This document shows positions 16,589-25,288 of a stretch of 64,000 nucleotides of DNA, piece after piece (the first letter of the stretch is position 1; each line of letters opens with the position of its first letter). This stretch comes from Ruegeria pomeroyi (GTDB taxonomy: Bacteria; Pseudomonadota; Alphaproteobacteria; Rhodobacterales; Rhodobacteraceae): positions 62,001 to 126,000 of the forward strand of contig NZ_JAGQAG010000003.1 in the NCBI RefSeq assembly GCF_021405525.1, in the 5' to 3' direction. The notes beneath the pieces are model-generated. The model was not told the DNA's origin. It saw only the letters and a program-made list of their open reading frames with translations, and searched no databases. Made by a program: the position numbers and the translations under genes.

Positions 16589-17760
16589 GTCAACGGCTCG
16601 ATGTTTAGCCGCCGCTCTACGGCATCTAGGATAACAGTTCCACGGCGATGTTCACGCAGATAGCGAAATGCTGCGTATCCTTGCAGGATGGCCTCTTCCC
16701 ACAGCCAGGTCGGACAGTTCTCGGCTTCGTAGCCGCGAACGAACTGTCTGACCTGCTTCAATAGGTCGAACGGCAACTCCCCGGCCTTCAGGTCTTGAAA
16801 GAAATCCATCTCCATGGCCTGTCCGAAAATCCAAGTCGCGATCCCCTCCTCGATCAATGCGGCGCGGGCTCCGTCTTGGGCCTCGTCGATCTTTGGCCGA
16901 CTCTTACGTTTCAACCGAAAAAGGGAACGAGTGACCGGCGACCAGCCAAGGATAGCGACGTAGGCATAGTGGAAGACATCATGGAACCTGTAGTCATCCG
17001 GTGTCATAGCGTTGTCCGTCAGTCGATCCCCGATGTTGAGGCCGTTGCAGGTCTGGAAGACGTAGCGTTTGCCACCAACCTCCCGTTCAAAGATGTTGAT
17101 CTTGAGGTTTCTGGGCAGCTGTTCTTCCGGGGGCAAGTCCGCATCGAAGAAGGGCGGGTATGCCTTCTGGATGGGCCATCGGTCTGTCGTCTTTGCTCGA
17201 TTCTTGATGGCCGCAGCTTCCAGCGTGACGCCCGCTTCATTGGCCGCGCGAATGAGTATCTCGAGAATCGCGACAAGTCGGGGTCCGAGACGTCGGCGAT
17301 CCCTTTGGAGCTCGTTGTTCGATTGATCGGCCATAAGAAGCCCGGTTGCAGCCGCCAACTCGATGAGGGTTGCTTCGAAAGCCGGTGACGGTGACTGTCC
17401 AGCGGTCAGTACAGACGGCTGCAAAGCCTCAAAGGTGAGCGGCACACCCGTTGCGGATAGCCAGTTCTCGCTATCGCTGGCAAGGTTGGTGACAATATCG
17501 GCGAACGAGATTTCTGCCCTAGCAGCAACTAGGTTGAAGTACCAAAGTACGTCGCCGAGTTCCTCTGTAACCGCAGCCGCGTAGGCGCGATAGGAGATCG
17601 GGTCTCTCTGCTTCTTCTTCACTTCAGAGAGAAGGCTCCCGACCTCTCCAAAGAGGCCAAGCAAAGGGAAGTTGAGGGAATCCGCGTCCCGCCGAAGGTC
17701 CGTCGCAAGCGCATCCGTTGAGAAATCCTGCACTGACAATGGAATGAAATCGTCTGACAT
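16585..17760 (-). CDS. MazG-like nucleotide pyrophosphohydrolase family protein
   Basis: A 391-residue protein whose first 90 residues form an all-alpha NTP pyrophosphatase domain: LLGLFGEVGSLLSEVKKK (Glu39, Glu46) and TEELGDVLWYFNLVAARA (Glu66/67, Asp70) give the paired acidic metal sites of MazG. The remaining 300 residues are not MazG; they contain YRFHDVFHYAYVAILGWSPV and EEGIATWIFGQAMEMDF, conserved-looking but of unknown function. It starts with GGAGGA nine bases ahead of the ATG and is the first gene of a two-gene minus-strand operon with the glycosylase. Hydrolysis of dUTP or another dNTP to the monophosphate is the likely activity. Confidence 0.7.
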   Translation of the reverse strand: MSDDFIPLSVQDFSTDALATDLRRDADSLNFPLLGLFGEVGSLLSEVKKKQRDPISYRAYAAAVTEELGDVLWYFNLVAARAEISFADIVTNLASDSENWLSATGVPLTFEALQPSVLTAGQSPSPAFEATLIELAAATGLLMADQSNNELQRDRRRLGPRLVAILEILIRAANEAGVTLEAAAIKNRAKTTDRWPIQKAYPPFFDADLPPEEQLPRNLKINIFEREVGGKRYVFQTCNGLNIGDRLTDNAMTPDDYRFHDVFHYAYVAILGWSPVTRSLFRLKRKSRPKIDEAQDGARAALIEEGIATWIFGQAMEMDFFQDLKAGELPFDLLKQVRQFVRGYEAENCPTWLWEEAILQGYAAFRYLREHRRGTVILDAVERRLNIEPLT

Positions 17761-17947
17761 CTGTCCTCCAAATGTGTGATAGCTGAATGCGAGGCCACCT
17801 ATATCTTGTATCTGTCATTTGAATCGATTGCGGTCAGTCCGGCAAGAAAAAGTGACTTTGCGCTCATCAGACTTTCCAAGAACCGAAGCTAGGCACACCG
17901 AACGGCAAGGGCTGGAGCAATCAGAAAGCGGTCTTCTGGTGCGCGGA

Positions 17948-18220
17948 TCACATCTTGGATGACGACTGGTACCCACGCCGCTTCTTCGTCGCCGACAGCT
18001 TCATCAGGGCGTTGACCGCCCTGCCCTCGTCATCGTGTTGCTCGATCAGCATCTGGCCACGGTAACCGATCCGACCCCATTCCCGCACCAGGCTCACGCC
18101 GCCAAACAGGTCTTGCTGAACGCTCATTCGATAGAAACGCCGCATGTTGAGAGACGGGTCGATCCGCTTGAGATCGACTGTCGTCGGGAACACCTCCATT
18201 TGCTGCGCTTCATCGAACAT
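17948..18220 (-). CDS. WGR domain protein
   Basis: A 90-residue protein that is essentially one WGR domain: MRRFYRMSVQQDLFGG, then SLVREWGRIGYRGQ with the defining Trp-Gly-Arg, and a Lys/Arg/Ser tail. WGR domains bind nucleic acids, and single-domain versions are common on Rhodobacteraceae plasmids. I chose the ATG at 18220, which has GAGGTGA seven bases upstream, rather than the frame from 18274. It follows the DUF2493 gene in the same direction and may share its transcript. Confidence 0.78.
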   Translation of the reverse strand: MFDEAQQMEVFPTTVDLKRIDPSLNMRRFYRMSVQQDLFGGVSLVREWGRIGYRGQMLIEQHDDEGRAVNALMKLSATKKRRGYQSSSKM

Positions 18221-18304
18221 TTTGCGGTCACCTCGTCTGCGACAACGATACCAAGTGTATGTCCGTGTTTCCACAATGTTCTCTCCCGAACAGGGAAAGG
18301 GGGC

Positions 18305-19237
18305 TCACGCCCCCTTCTCGAACTTCATGACCGGGATGCCGAGCTTCTTCGCCTTGTCGGCGAGGTTTTCCTGGATACCGGTTCCGGGAAAGACGAGGAC
18401 CCCGACCGGGAGCACATCGAGCATCGCATCGTTTCGTTTGAAGGGCGCGGCCTTGGCGTGCTTGGTCCAGTCAGGCTTGAAGGCGACCTGCGTCACGCCC
18501 CGGGCCTCGGCCCATTTGGCGGCGATGAGTTCTGCACCTTTGGGGCTGCCACCGTGCAGAAGGACCATGTCGGGATATTTGGTCCGGACCTGGTCGAGCT
18601 TACCCCAGATCAGGCGGTGATCGTTGAAATCGGTCCCGCCGGTGAGGGCGACCTTGGGGCCGGCGGGAAGCATCACCTCGGTTTCGGCGCGGCGCTTGGC
18701 GGCGAGGAAGTCGCGGCTGTCGATCAGGGCGGCGGTCATGTGCTGGCGGTTCACCATCGAGCCGGTGCGGGGGCGCCAGGTGGATCCTGTGTGCTGAACG
18801 AACTCGGATGCGGCGTGATCGCGCATCATGTCCATGCAGTTGCGCCGTTCGACGAGGGTCAGGCCTTCGGCCGTCAGGCGCTCGAGTTCGACGGATTTCA
18901 CCTCGGAGCCGTCCTGCTCGCGCTGGAGGCGGCGCTGCGCCTGCTCGTTGTCATCGAGTGACCGCTCGATCCGTGCCGTGGCGCGGTGGAAGAGGTTGAC
19001 CTGGCCCCAGAGCACCTCTTCGAGGTCGGGTTCCATACGGGTGTCTTCCAGGGTCGCAACGAGGGCGTCGAAGATGTCCGCGACGGCGACGGCGAGGCGC
19101 TGCCCATCGGGCATCGGGCGCGGATCGGGCTCGTCAAAGGGGCGATAGCCATAGAGCTGGAGCTCGTCGAGCGCATGGGCGGTCTGGGATGCGCTATGGG
19201 CGGGTTCATACGCGTCGTTGTGGGTGTGGATCGTCAT
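18305..19237 (-). CDS. DUF2493 (SLOG-like) domain protein
   Basis: A 310-residue protein. The C-terminal third holds the DUF2493 domain: KVALTGGTDFNDHRLIWGKL, DMVLLHGGSPKGAELIAAKW and VLVFPGTGIQENLADKAKK, the Rossmann-like pattern of SLOG proteins that bind nucleotides or nucleotide-derived ligands. The N-terminal 200 residues are helical, with a GSTWRPRTGS segment. ATG at 19237 has GGAGG upstream. Plasmid genes of this type are common in Rhodobacteraceae; their cellular role is not known. A leader hairpin and a 157-bp inverted repeat lie directly upstream. Confidence 0.82.
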   Translation of the reverse strand: MTIHTHNDAYEPAHSASQTAHALDELQLYGYRPFDEPDPRPMPDGQRLAVAVADIFDALVATLEDTRMEPDLEEVLWGQVNLFHRATARIERSLDDNEQAQRRLQREQDGSEVKSVELERLTAEGLTLVERRNCMDMMRDHAASEFVQHTGSTWRPRTGSMVNRQHMTAALIDSRDFLAAKRRAETEVMLPAGPKVALTGGTDFNDHRLIWGKLDQVRTKYPDMVLLHGGSPKGAELIAAKWAEARGVTQVAFKPDWTKHAKAAPFKRNDAMLDVLPVGVLVFPGTGIQENLADKAKKLGIPVMKFEKGA

Positions 19238-19252
19238 CGGTTTCTTGCCTCC

Positions 19253-19302
19253 GGGCCTGTCTCGTCCGCGCGTCATCCCGCGCGGCCTTCATGGGCAGAC
19301 CC
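19253..19302 (-). promoter_or_regulatory. structured leader of the DUF2493 gene
   Basis: On the minus strand, GGGTCTG and CAGGCCC form an outer stem (one wobble) and CCGCGCG/CGCGCGG a perfect inner stem with loop GGATGA. It ends 16 bases before the start codon and has the same outer-stem plus inner-stem plan as eight other leaders in this window. Confidence 0.45.
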
Positions 19303-19305
19303 GAG

Positions 19306-19462
19306 CCGTCGGGGCGGTTGCCCCTTCACCCCGGCTTCACCGGGGCCGGAACAGCGTGGAGGAGGTCGGCAGGGAAGCTATTTGTCTCGCGATGCAAAGG
19401 CGGCTTTGCCGCCGGCGGAAATAGGTTCCCTGCCGACCTTGCAGGGGCAACCGCTTTGACGG
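19306..19462. repeat. 157-bp nested inverted repeat
   Basis: Outer arms 19306-19328 and 19440-19462 match at about 18 of 23 positions; inner arms 19363-19383 and 19419-19439 match at 20 of 21. Two perfect hairpins lie inside: CCCCGG/CCGGGG at 19329-19345 and GGCGGC/GCCGCC at 19399-19413. It fills the gap between the Toprim gene and the DUF2493 gene. Confidence 0.7.
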
Positions 19463-19602
19463 CCTGCCCATCTCTTGAAGGCCGCGCAGGGCTGACGGGT
19501 GGATGCGCAAGGCCCGGGATGGGGTGAGGACGACGATCCAGAGCCACGACTGGGATGCTGCCCCCTGCCCCGCGCTCCCAGCCCCCCCCTGCGCGATGCA
19601 GC

Positions 19603-20634
19603 TCAGCTGGGCAGGCGATGCCGATCCTCTGGCCCGATCTGACCTGCCAGATGCTGGCGCAGTGCGTCCTTGCCGTTCGCCCGAAGATCATCGTTGAAAT
19701 CCCCGAGCCGCGGTTCCAGCACCCGCACGCGCACCCCGACCTCGGAGGCTCTGGCGCTCAACCTCCCTGCCGCGCGCTGCCCGGCCGGATCGCGATCGAT
19801 CGCGATGTAGAGGCGCTTCAGCCCCTCTGGCAGCAGGACCGCCCCGAGGTGACCCGAAGAGAGCGCCGCCCAGACGGGCAGACCTGGGATTGCCTCGGAC
19901 AGGGACAGCATGGTCTCGATGCCTTCGCCAACGACGAGGATGTCATCCTGCGGGGTCAGCCTGACAGCATTGCCGAGGAGGTGACCCATAGCCCGACGCT
20001 CTGGATTCACTGCCGCCTTCCCCTGTCCGTCAGGCGCCAACCAGGTGCGATGCACGCCCTGCACGGCCCCTGCCCCATCGGTAACCGCCGCGATCATCGC
20101 CGGTCTGGGGATGCTCCGGGTCTGCCCCTCTTCCCGATGCCAGCACTTCGGGTGGAAGCGTAAGGCGCCTTTCGCCCCGAAGTGGGTGATGCCACGGGAA
20201 CGGAGGTAGGTCTCCGCAAGCGTGCCTGTGATCGGGTTCGAGGCAGCAAACAAGCGCGCCGCCGCCGCAGGAGTGCCACCGGGCGCCTTGGCCTTCCTCG
20301 GCTCTTGCCTATCCGGGACGACCGGCTGCGGACGGCCAAGATGCGCTCGGGCCTCGGCGAGAAGGTCGGGGAAGCGCGTGATCCCCGTCCGGGCGCGGAT
20401 GATGTCCAAGAGATCGCCATGCTCGCCTGTGGCCCCATCCGTAAACTTGCCCGCTGCCCCTGGCCCCGACGTGGGCCCGGTCAACCGCACGAAGAGCGAG
20501 CGGCCAGGATTGTTTTGCAGGTCACCCACGATCCAGTAGGATCCTTCCCGTCGTCCGGCGGGAAGGTAGGCACGACAAACGCCTTCGGCATTTTCTGCCA
20601 GATCGCGCACGAGGTCTTCGGTCTCGGAATACAT
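19603..20634 (-). CDS. Toprim domain (DnaG primase-like) plasmid protein
   Basis: A 343-residue protein. The C-terminal half is a Toprim domain: DILVVGEGIETMLSLSEAIP with the catalytic Glu, and LYIAIDRDPAGQRAA with the D-x-D metal site. The N-terminal half has a primase-like region (TDGATGEHGDLLDIIRARTG, YLRSRGI, LRFHPKCWH). It is of the kind found next to strawberry-notch helicases on alphaproteobacterial plasmids, where it may make primers or process DNA ends. Its start lies just behind the stop of the helicase gene, so they form one operon. Confidence 0.82.
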   Translation of the reverse strand: MYSETEDLVRDLAENAEGVCRAYLPAGRREGSYWIVGDLQNNPGRSLFVRLTGPTSGPGAAGKFTDGATGEHGDLLDIIRARTGITRFPDLLAEARAHLGRPQPVVPDRQEPRKAKAPGGTPAAAARLFAASNPITGTLAETYLRSRGITHFGAKGALRFHPKCWHREEGQTRSIPRPAMIAAVTDGAGAVQGVHRTWLAPDGQGKAAVNPERRAMGHLLGNAVRLTPQDDILVVGEGIETMLSLSEAIPGLPVWAALSSGHLGAVLLPEGLKRLYIAIDRDPAGQRAAGRLSARASEVGVRVRVLEPRLGDFNDDLRANGKDALRQHLAGQIGPEDRHRLPS

Positions 20635-20637
20635 GGG

Positions 20638-23600
20638 TTAACAACCTCCGCGATCATGTAGCCTTGCGACAGGACAACGTGCAAGCAGACGATCCAGTAT
20701 CTCGACACCATCGGCGTCGGTCGGGCAGAACAGCCGAAGCTTCCAACTGATGATCTCCGAGAAGAAGCCATCGGCCTTGAGCCGATCCTTGGCTGCCTCC
20801 GAGAAGCCCGAGAGTTCGATCCGGTTCGCGCCCATGACGCGCGAGCGGTGCAATTCCATCCCTTCCGACAGGCGCACCACGGTCTTGCCCTCCAGAACGA
20901 GGGCATGGACCTGTGCGGCCGAGAGCTTGGGCGCATCGGCGGCCAGCGTGGTCGCGACCCAGGCAGGCGAGACGCGGCGGCCGATGATGCGCTGCCCGTC
21001 ATCGGTCTGCAGGCGGTAGACGCGAGTTTCATCCTGGGGAAGCTGCTTCCAGATCGGCAGCAGCAGACCTCCCACGATGTGCAGCGTGGAGTCCGAAAAC
21101 TCCGGCACCTCGGCCAGTTCCGCAGTCCACGCCGCTGTGAAGGCCGCGCGGTCGGCCTCGAGCCAGTGGGTGTCCTCCATGATCTTTGCCGGGACTGTGC
21201 TGGCATCGGTCGGGCGGATCAGGCGCAGGCGCGGCTCGATGGTCCCATCTTCCAGCATGTGACTGGTGGCGGGAACCTGCACGGCAGCCCGGCCCGAGCG
21301 GCTGTTGACCAGAAGCCGCGCCTGCAGGTCATCCAGCCATTCGAGCGCATCGGCCAGCGAGGTAGGCGTGTTGCGGCGCTTTTCCGCGATGGTCAGCAGC
21401 TGGGTTTCCGCGCCGGAGCCCGGATGGGTGTAGATGACCTGTACGTCGGTCACCCGGAAGCTCTCGGCACGGAGTGTCTCGAGCCCGAGATCATAGACCC
21501 CGGCGGCGATGGCGCCCTCAATTCTCTGATCGAGCAGCTCCTCGAAACCCGCGAACAGCACGGCCTGCATGTCGATCGTCAGCGCCAGCAGGCGATTGAG
21601 GAAGGTCGTGATCGGCGGCAGGTCATCCTTCAGCCCGTTGTCATCGGTCAGGCTGAGCCCGGTCGCATCCTCGAAAGCCCCGAGCGAACATCCGGCCAGA
21701 TCGCCGCGATAGATGCGGCGGTAAAGCTGGCGCAGGGCGTCGCGGGCGTAGGGCGACTCGAGGTTGTCTTCGGGCCGGAACAGCCCTTGCCCGCCGGTCT
21801 GGCGCTGGCCACGCGTTATAGCGCCAAGCGTGTCGAGACGTCGCGCAATGGTCGACAGGAACCGCTTCTCCGCTTTGACATCGGTGGCCACCGGCCGGAA
21901 CAGCGGCGGCTGCGCCTGGTTTGTCCGGTTGGTGCGGCCCAAACCTTGAATCGCCGCGTCTGCTTTCCAGCCGGGTTCCAAGAGGTAGTGGACCCGCAGG
22001 CGCTGGTTCTTCGCCCCGAGATCGGCGTGATAGCTGCGCCCGGTGCCGCCGGCATCTGAGAAGATCAGGATACGCTTTTCGTCATCCATGAAGGCTTGGG
22101 TCTCCGTGAGGTTCGCGGCTCCGGCCCGGTTCTCCACCACGAGCCGTGCCGAATGCCCTTCGCCCTTCCGCACGATGCGCCGCGAGCGCCCTGTGACTTC
22201 GGCCACGAGATCGGTGCCGAAGCGCTGGACGATCTGGTCGAGTGCACCCGGCACGGGCGGAAGCGAAGCCAGTTTCTCAATCAGCGCGTCACGACGCCGG
22301 ACGGCTTCGCGGCACTCCACCGGTTGGCCGTCGCGCGTGACGGGGCGCGACGAGAGGTTGCCCTCGCTGTCAGTGAAAGGCTCGTAGAGCTGGACCGGGA
22401 AAGTATGGGCGAGGTAGTCTAGGACATACTCCCTGGGAGTGATGTCACAGCGGATATCGTCCCATTCGTCGGTTGGGATCTCCGACAGGCGGCGCTCCAT
22501 GAGCGCCTCGCCCGTCGAGACGATCTGGATGACGGCGGCATGGCCTGCCGCCAGATCCCCCTCGATGCTGGAAATCAGCGTGGGGGTCTTCATCGAGGTG
22601 AGCAAATGGCCGAAGAAACGCTGCTTGGCGCTCTCGAAAGCCGACCGCGCGGCGGATTTCGCCTGACGGTTCAGCGTGCCCGACCCGCTCGGCCCGTCGG
22701 CCGCGCCGGAAATGTTCGCTGCTTCCAGCGCTGCGGTCAGGTTATTGTGGATGATGGCGAAGGCCCCGGCGTAGGCATCGTAGATGCCGCGCTGCTCGGG
22801 CGTGAGCGCATGTTCCAGCATCTCGTATTCGACACCGTCATAGGACAGCGACCGCGCCGTATAGAGGCCGAGCGCCCGGAGGTCGCGGGCCAGCACCTCC
22901 ATCGCCGCGACACCGCCAGCCTCGATGGCTTCCACGAATTCCGACCGGGTCGCGAAGGGGAGTGAAAGATGGTGCCCCAAAGGGGCAGGCGAAGCTCCAG
23001 TGGAGCTTTGCCAATCCTGAACGCCCGGAGCGCAAGCGAAGGGGCCCCCGCCCCAAAGTCCGAGACGCTGAGCATAGGCGAGGTTGTGGACCGTCGTCGC
23101 GCCCGTGGCCGAGACATAGACTACGCGGGCATTCGGAAGTTTGTGCTGCAGGCGCAGACCCGCCCTGCCCTGCTGCGAGGCCATGGTATCGCCCCGCTCG
23201 CCTTTGCCGCCGGCCGCATTCGCCATGGCATGGCTTTCGTCAAAGAGGATCACCCCATCGAAATCCGCCCCGAGCCAGTCGACGATCTGGTCGACGCGGG
23301 ATTTCTTGGCACCCCGTTCTTCCGAGCGCAGCGTCGCATAGGTGGTGAAGAGGATGCCCTCGGTCAGAGGGATTTCGCGCCCTTGTGCGAAACGCGACAG
23401 CGGCGTCACCAGAAGCCGCTCCTGGCCAAGCGCCGACCAGTCGCGCTGCGCGTCCTCGAGGAGCTTGTCGCTTTTCGATATCCAGAGCGCCTTGCGGCGG
23501 CCTTGGCACCAGTTGTCGAGCAGGATCCCAGCCGACTGGCGGCCCTTGCCCGCGCCGGTGCCATCACCGAGGAAGAAACCCCGGCGGAAGCGGACGGCGT

Positions 23601-25110
23601 CAGCGGCATCGTCGGGCGCGGCCGAGACCATGTCGCCGGTCTCATCGACGATCCAAGACCCTGCGAGATATGCGCCATGCGCCTCCCCCGCGTAGATGAC
23701 GGTCTCGAGCTGCGCGTCGGACAGCAGGCCGTCGCGCAGGATGGTCGCCGGAAGCTTGGGGCGATAGGAGGTTTTCGGAGGTGCGACAGAGGCCATGGCC
23801 GCCGATTGCACAAGCTTGGTCGGGTGCGATGCGGCGTCTGGGATGTCGATAGCCTGCAGACGGAAGGTCTCGTAGATCGCGTCGGACAGCCGTGCGGCGT
23901 CTTCGTCCTCGGCGGCGTCGCGGAGTGCGTAGTTTAGTTCCTCGGCCTCGATCGGTGTGTCTGATTTCGCCGGTTGAGCCGCAGAGGTCGCGCGCGATCG
24001 GTTGACGGGCTTGCATGTTGTGGGGGCAGGATTTCCCGGGAAGAGGGGAGAGTGGCCCAGACCCGCATTTGCGGCCCGTTCCATCTCGAGGCGCGGCGGA
24101 ACCTCGGCAGTGACCCGGGACATCAGATGTGCCACGTCCGGGGATGTGGGTTGGCGCAGGTCTGCGGTGATGCCTCCCGGCTCGCCGCCGCGGCATTTAT
24201 CGAAGACAGAAATCCGCGTCTCGAAGCTGGTGCCGTGCTTGGCGAAAGCTGCGCCCGACACCGCGCCGGTGAAGATGAGATGGGCCGTCTCGGTCAGACG
24301 GCCGAAGGTCTCGGCCCAGGCCGGCGCATCCGGCGCGAAACCGGCTCCGGTGATGGCGACGAGCCGTCCGCCGGGGGCCAGACGCGCGAGGGCCGAGCGC
24401 AGATGCCGGGCCGTCGCCTTGGTCGACCGACCATCGACATTGGCTTGGGCCGAGAAGGGCGGGTTCATCAGGATGACGCTCGGGCTTGAGGAGGCGTCGA
24501 GATGATCGTCGATCTGCGCGGCATCAAACCCCGTGACCGGTCGGCCCGGGAACAGCAAGCGAAGAAGGTCGGCGCGGGTGTCCGCCAACTCGTTCAGCGC
24601 GAGGCTGCCGCCCGCGATCTCTGCGAGGATCGCCAGAAGCCCGGTTCCGGCGGACGGCTCGAGGACGAGATCGAAGGGCGTGATCTGTGCTGCCGCCAGT
24701 GCGGCGAGCCCCATGGGCATGGGCGTGCTGAATTGCTGAAAGCGCTCCATATCTTCCGACCGCCGGGTGTGCGTGGGCAAGAGGTCAGCCACCTTGGTCA
24801 GGATCGGCAACAGCGCCGCAGGCGAGCCGGCCCGGGTCAGCAGCGCACGGCCGAACTTCCGCAAGAACAAGACCAACGCCACCTCGCCTGCCTCATAAGC
24901 GAGCTTCCAGTCCCAGGCACCGGTCGCATCGGAACCGCCAAAGGCGCGCGCCATCTCGAAGCGCAGGCGCAGCGCGTCGATCTGAAGCCCTTGCGCCAGA
25001 TCGGGCTGCAGCGCTTCGGCAACAGCAACGATCGCAGAGGCAGGATTTGCTGCCAACGAGACAATGGGCGCAGGCAAGGACGCCTGCGCAACAGGGGCAA
25101 GATGGGTCAT
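20638..25110 (-). CDS. strawberry notch family helicase with N-terminal methyltransferase domain
   Basis: A 1490-residue protein. Residues about 120-300 form an N6-adenine methyltransferase-like domain with EPSAGTG (151-157) and NPPF (216-219). From about 450 onward there is a superfamily 2 helicase-like ATPase: GDGTGAGKGRQSAGILLDNW (P-loop, near 515), VILFDESHAMAN (DExH, near 620), and a C-terminal half with SDAGGTGRSYHADLG and IQGLGRTNRTNQ (motif VI). It fits the bacterial strawberry-notch group on plasmids, possibly acting on incoming or replicating DNA. Near residue 690-717 an 84-bp in-frame insertion separates GLWGG from PFATRSEF. A structured leader precedes the ATG at 25110. Confidence 0.9.
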   Translation of the reverse strand: MTHLAPVAQASLPAPIVSLAANPASAIVAVAEALQPDLAQGLQIDALRLRFEMARAFGGSDATGAWDWKLAYEAGEVALVLFLRKFGRALLTRAGSPAALLPILTKVADLLPTHTRRSEDMERFQQFSTPMPMGLAALAAAQITPFDLVLEPSAGTGLLAILAEIAGGSLALNELADTRADLLRLLFPGRPVTGFDAAQIDDHLDASSSPSVILMNPPFSAQANVDGRSTKATARHLRSALARLAPGGRLVAITGAGFAPDAPAWAETFGRLTETAHLIFTGAVSGAAFAKHGTSFETRISVFDKCRGGEPGGITADLRQPTSPDVAHLMSRVTAEVPPRLEMERAANAGLGHSPLFPGNPAPTTCKPVNRSRATSAAQPAKSDTPIEAEELNYALRDAAEDEDAARLSDAIYETFRLQAIDIPDAASHPTKLVQSAAMASVAPPKTSYRPKLPATILRDGLLSDAQLETVIYAGEAHGAYLAGSWIVDETGDMVSAAPDDAADAVRFRRGFFLGDGTGAGKGRQSAGILLDNWCQGRRKALWISKSDKLLEDAQRDWSALGQERLLVTPLSRFAQGREIPLTEGILFTTYATLRSEERGAKKSRVDQIVDWLGADFDGVILFDESHAMANAAGGKGERGDTMASQQGRAGLRLQHKLPNARVVYVSATGATTVHNLAYAQRLGLWGGGPFACAPGVQDWQSSTGASPAPLGHHLSLPFATRSEFVEAIEAGGVAAMEVLARDLRALGLYTARSLSYDGVEYEMLEHALTPEQRGIYDAYAGAFAIIHNNLTAALEAANISGAADGPSGSGTLNRQAKSAARSAFESAKQRFFGHLLTSMKTPTLISSIEGDLAAGHAAVIQIVSTGEALMERRLSEIPTDEWDDIRCDITPREYVLDYLAHTFPVQLYEPFTDSEGNLSSRPVTRDGQPVECREAVRRRDALIEKLASLPPVPGALDQIVQRFGTDLVAEVTGRSRRIVRKGEGHSARLVVENRAGAANLTETQAFMDDEKRILIFSDAGGTGRSYHADLGAKNQRLRVHYLLEPGWKADAAIQGLGRTNRTNQAQPPLFRPVATDVKAEKRFLSTIARRLDTLGAITRGQRQTGGQGLFRPEDNLESPYARDALRQLYRRIYRGDLAGCSLGAFEDATGLSLTDDNGLKDDLPPITTFLNRLLALTIDMQAVLFAGFEELLDQRIEGAIAAGVYDLGLETLRAESFRVTDVQVIYTHPGSGAETQLLTIAEKRRNTPTSLADALEWLDDLQARLLVNSRSGRAAVQVPATSHMLEDGTIEPRLRLIRPTDASTVPAKIMEDTHWLEADRAAFTAAWTAELAEVPEFSDSTLHIVGGLLLPIWKQLPQDETRVYRLQTDDGQRIIGRRVSPAWVATTLAADAPKLSAAQVHALVLEGKTVVRLSEGMELHRSRVMGANRIELSGFSEAAKDRLKADGFFSEIISWKLRLFCPTDADGVEILDRLLARCPVARLHDRGGC
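22961..23035. mobile_element. 75-bp palindromic mini-element inserted in frame in the helicase gene
   Basis: The segment is flanked by 9-bp direct repeats GCGAAGGGG at 22952-22960 and 23036-23044. Inside are hairpins TGCCCC/GGGGCA (22973-22987) and GGCGAAGCTCC/GGAGCTTTGCC (22988-23012). Unit plus duplication is 84 bp (28 codons), so the reading frame is kept and about 28 residues are added to the protein. Removing it restores the run GLWGGGPFATRSEF. Confidence 0.65.
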
Positions 25111-25135
25111 CGGGAAACTCCGGAATGAAGGACAG

Positions 25136-25179
25136 GATCAGGCCCGGACACCCTCTCTCGGGCAGCCTCGGACCTGATC
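25136..25179 (-). promoter_or_regulatory. structured leader of the strawberry notch gene
   Basis: Perfect outer stem GATCAGG/CCTGATC on the minus strand with a GAGAGAG-containing internal part, ending 26 bases before the start codon. It shares the plan and the GAGAGAG word with the leaders of the DUF6878, 32983 and RadC genes. Confidence 0.5.
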
Positions 25180-25288
25180 TTTCCCGGCCCCTCTCTCCCT
25201 CTCGCACCAAGGTGTTCCCGACGCTTGGCTTGATTTTGTTCTTGTTATGTTCTATGCTCAGAGCCAAGCCAGAAAGGGGGGTTCCACC

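Noticed and set aside
20848-22059. 403-codon plus-strand frame
   Set aside because: Shadow of the strawberry notch gene on the other strand.
22969-23937. 322-codon plus-strand frame
   Set aside because: Antisense to the helicase core and created partly by the palindromic insertion.
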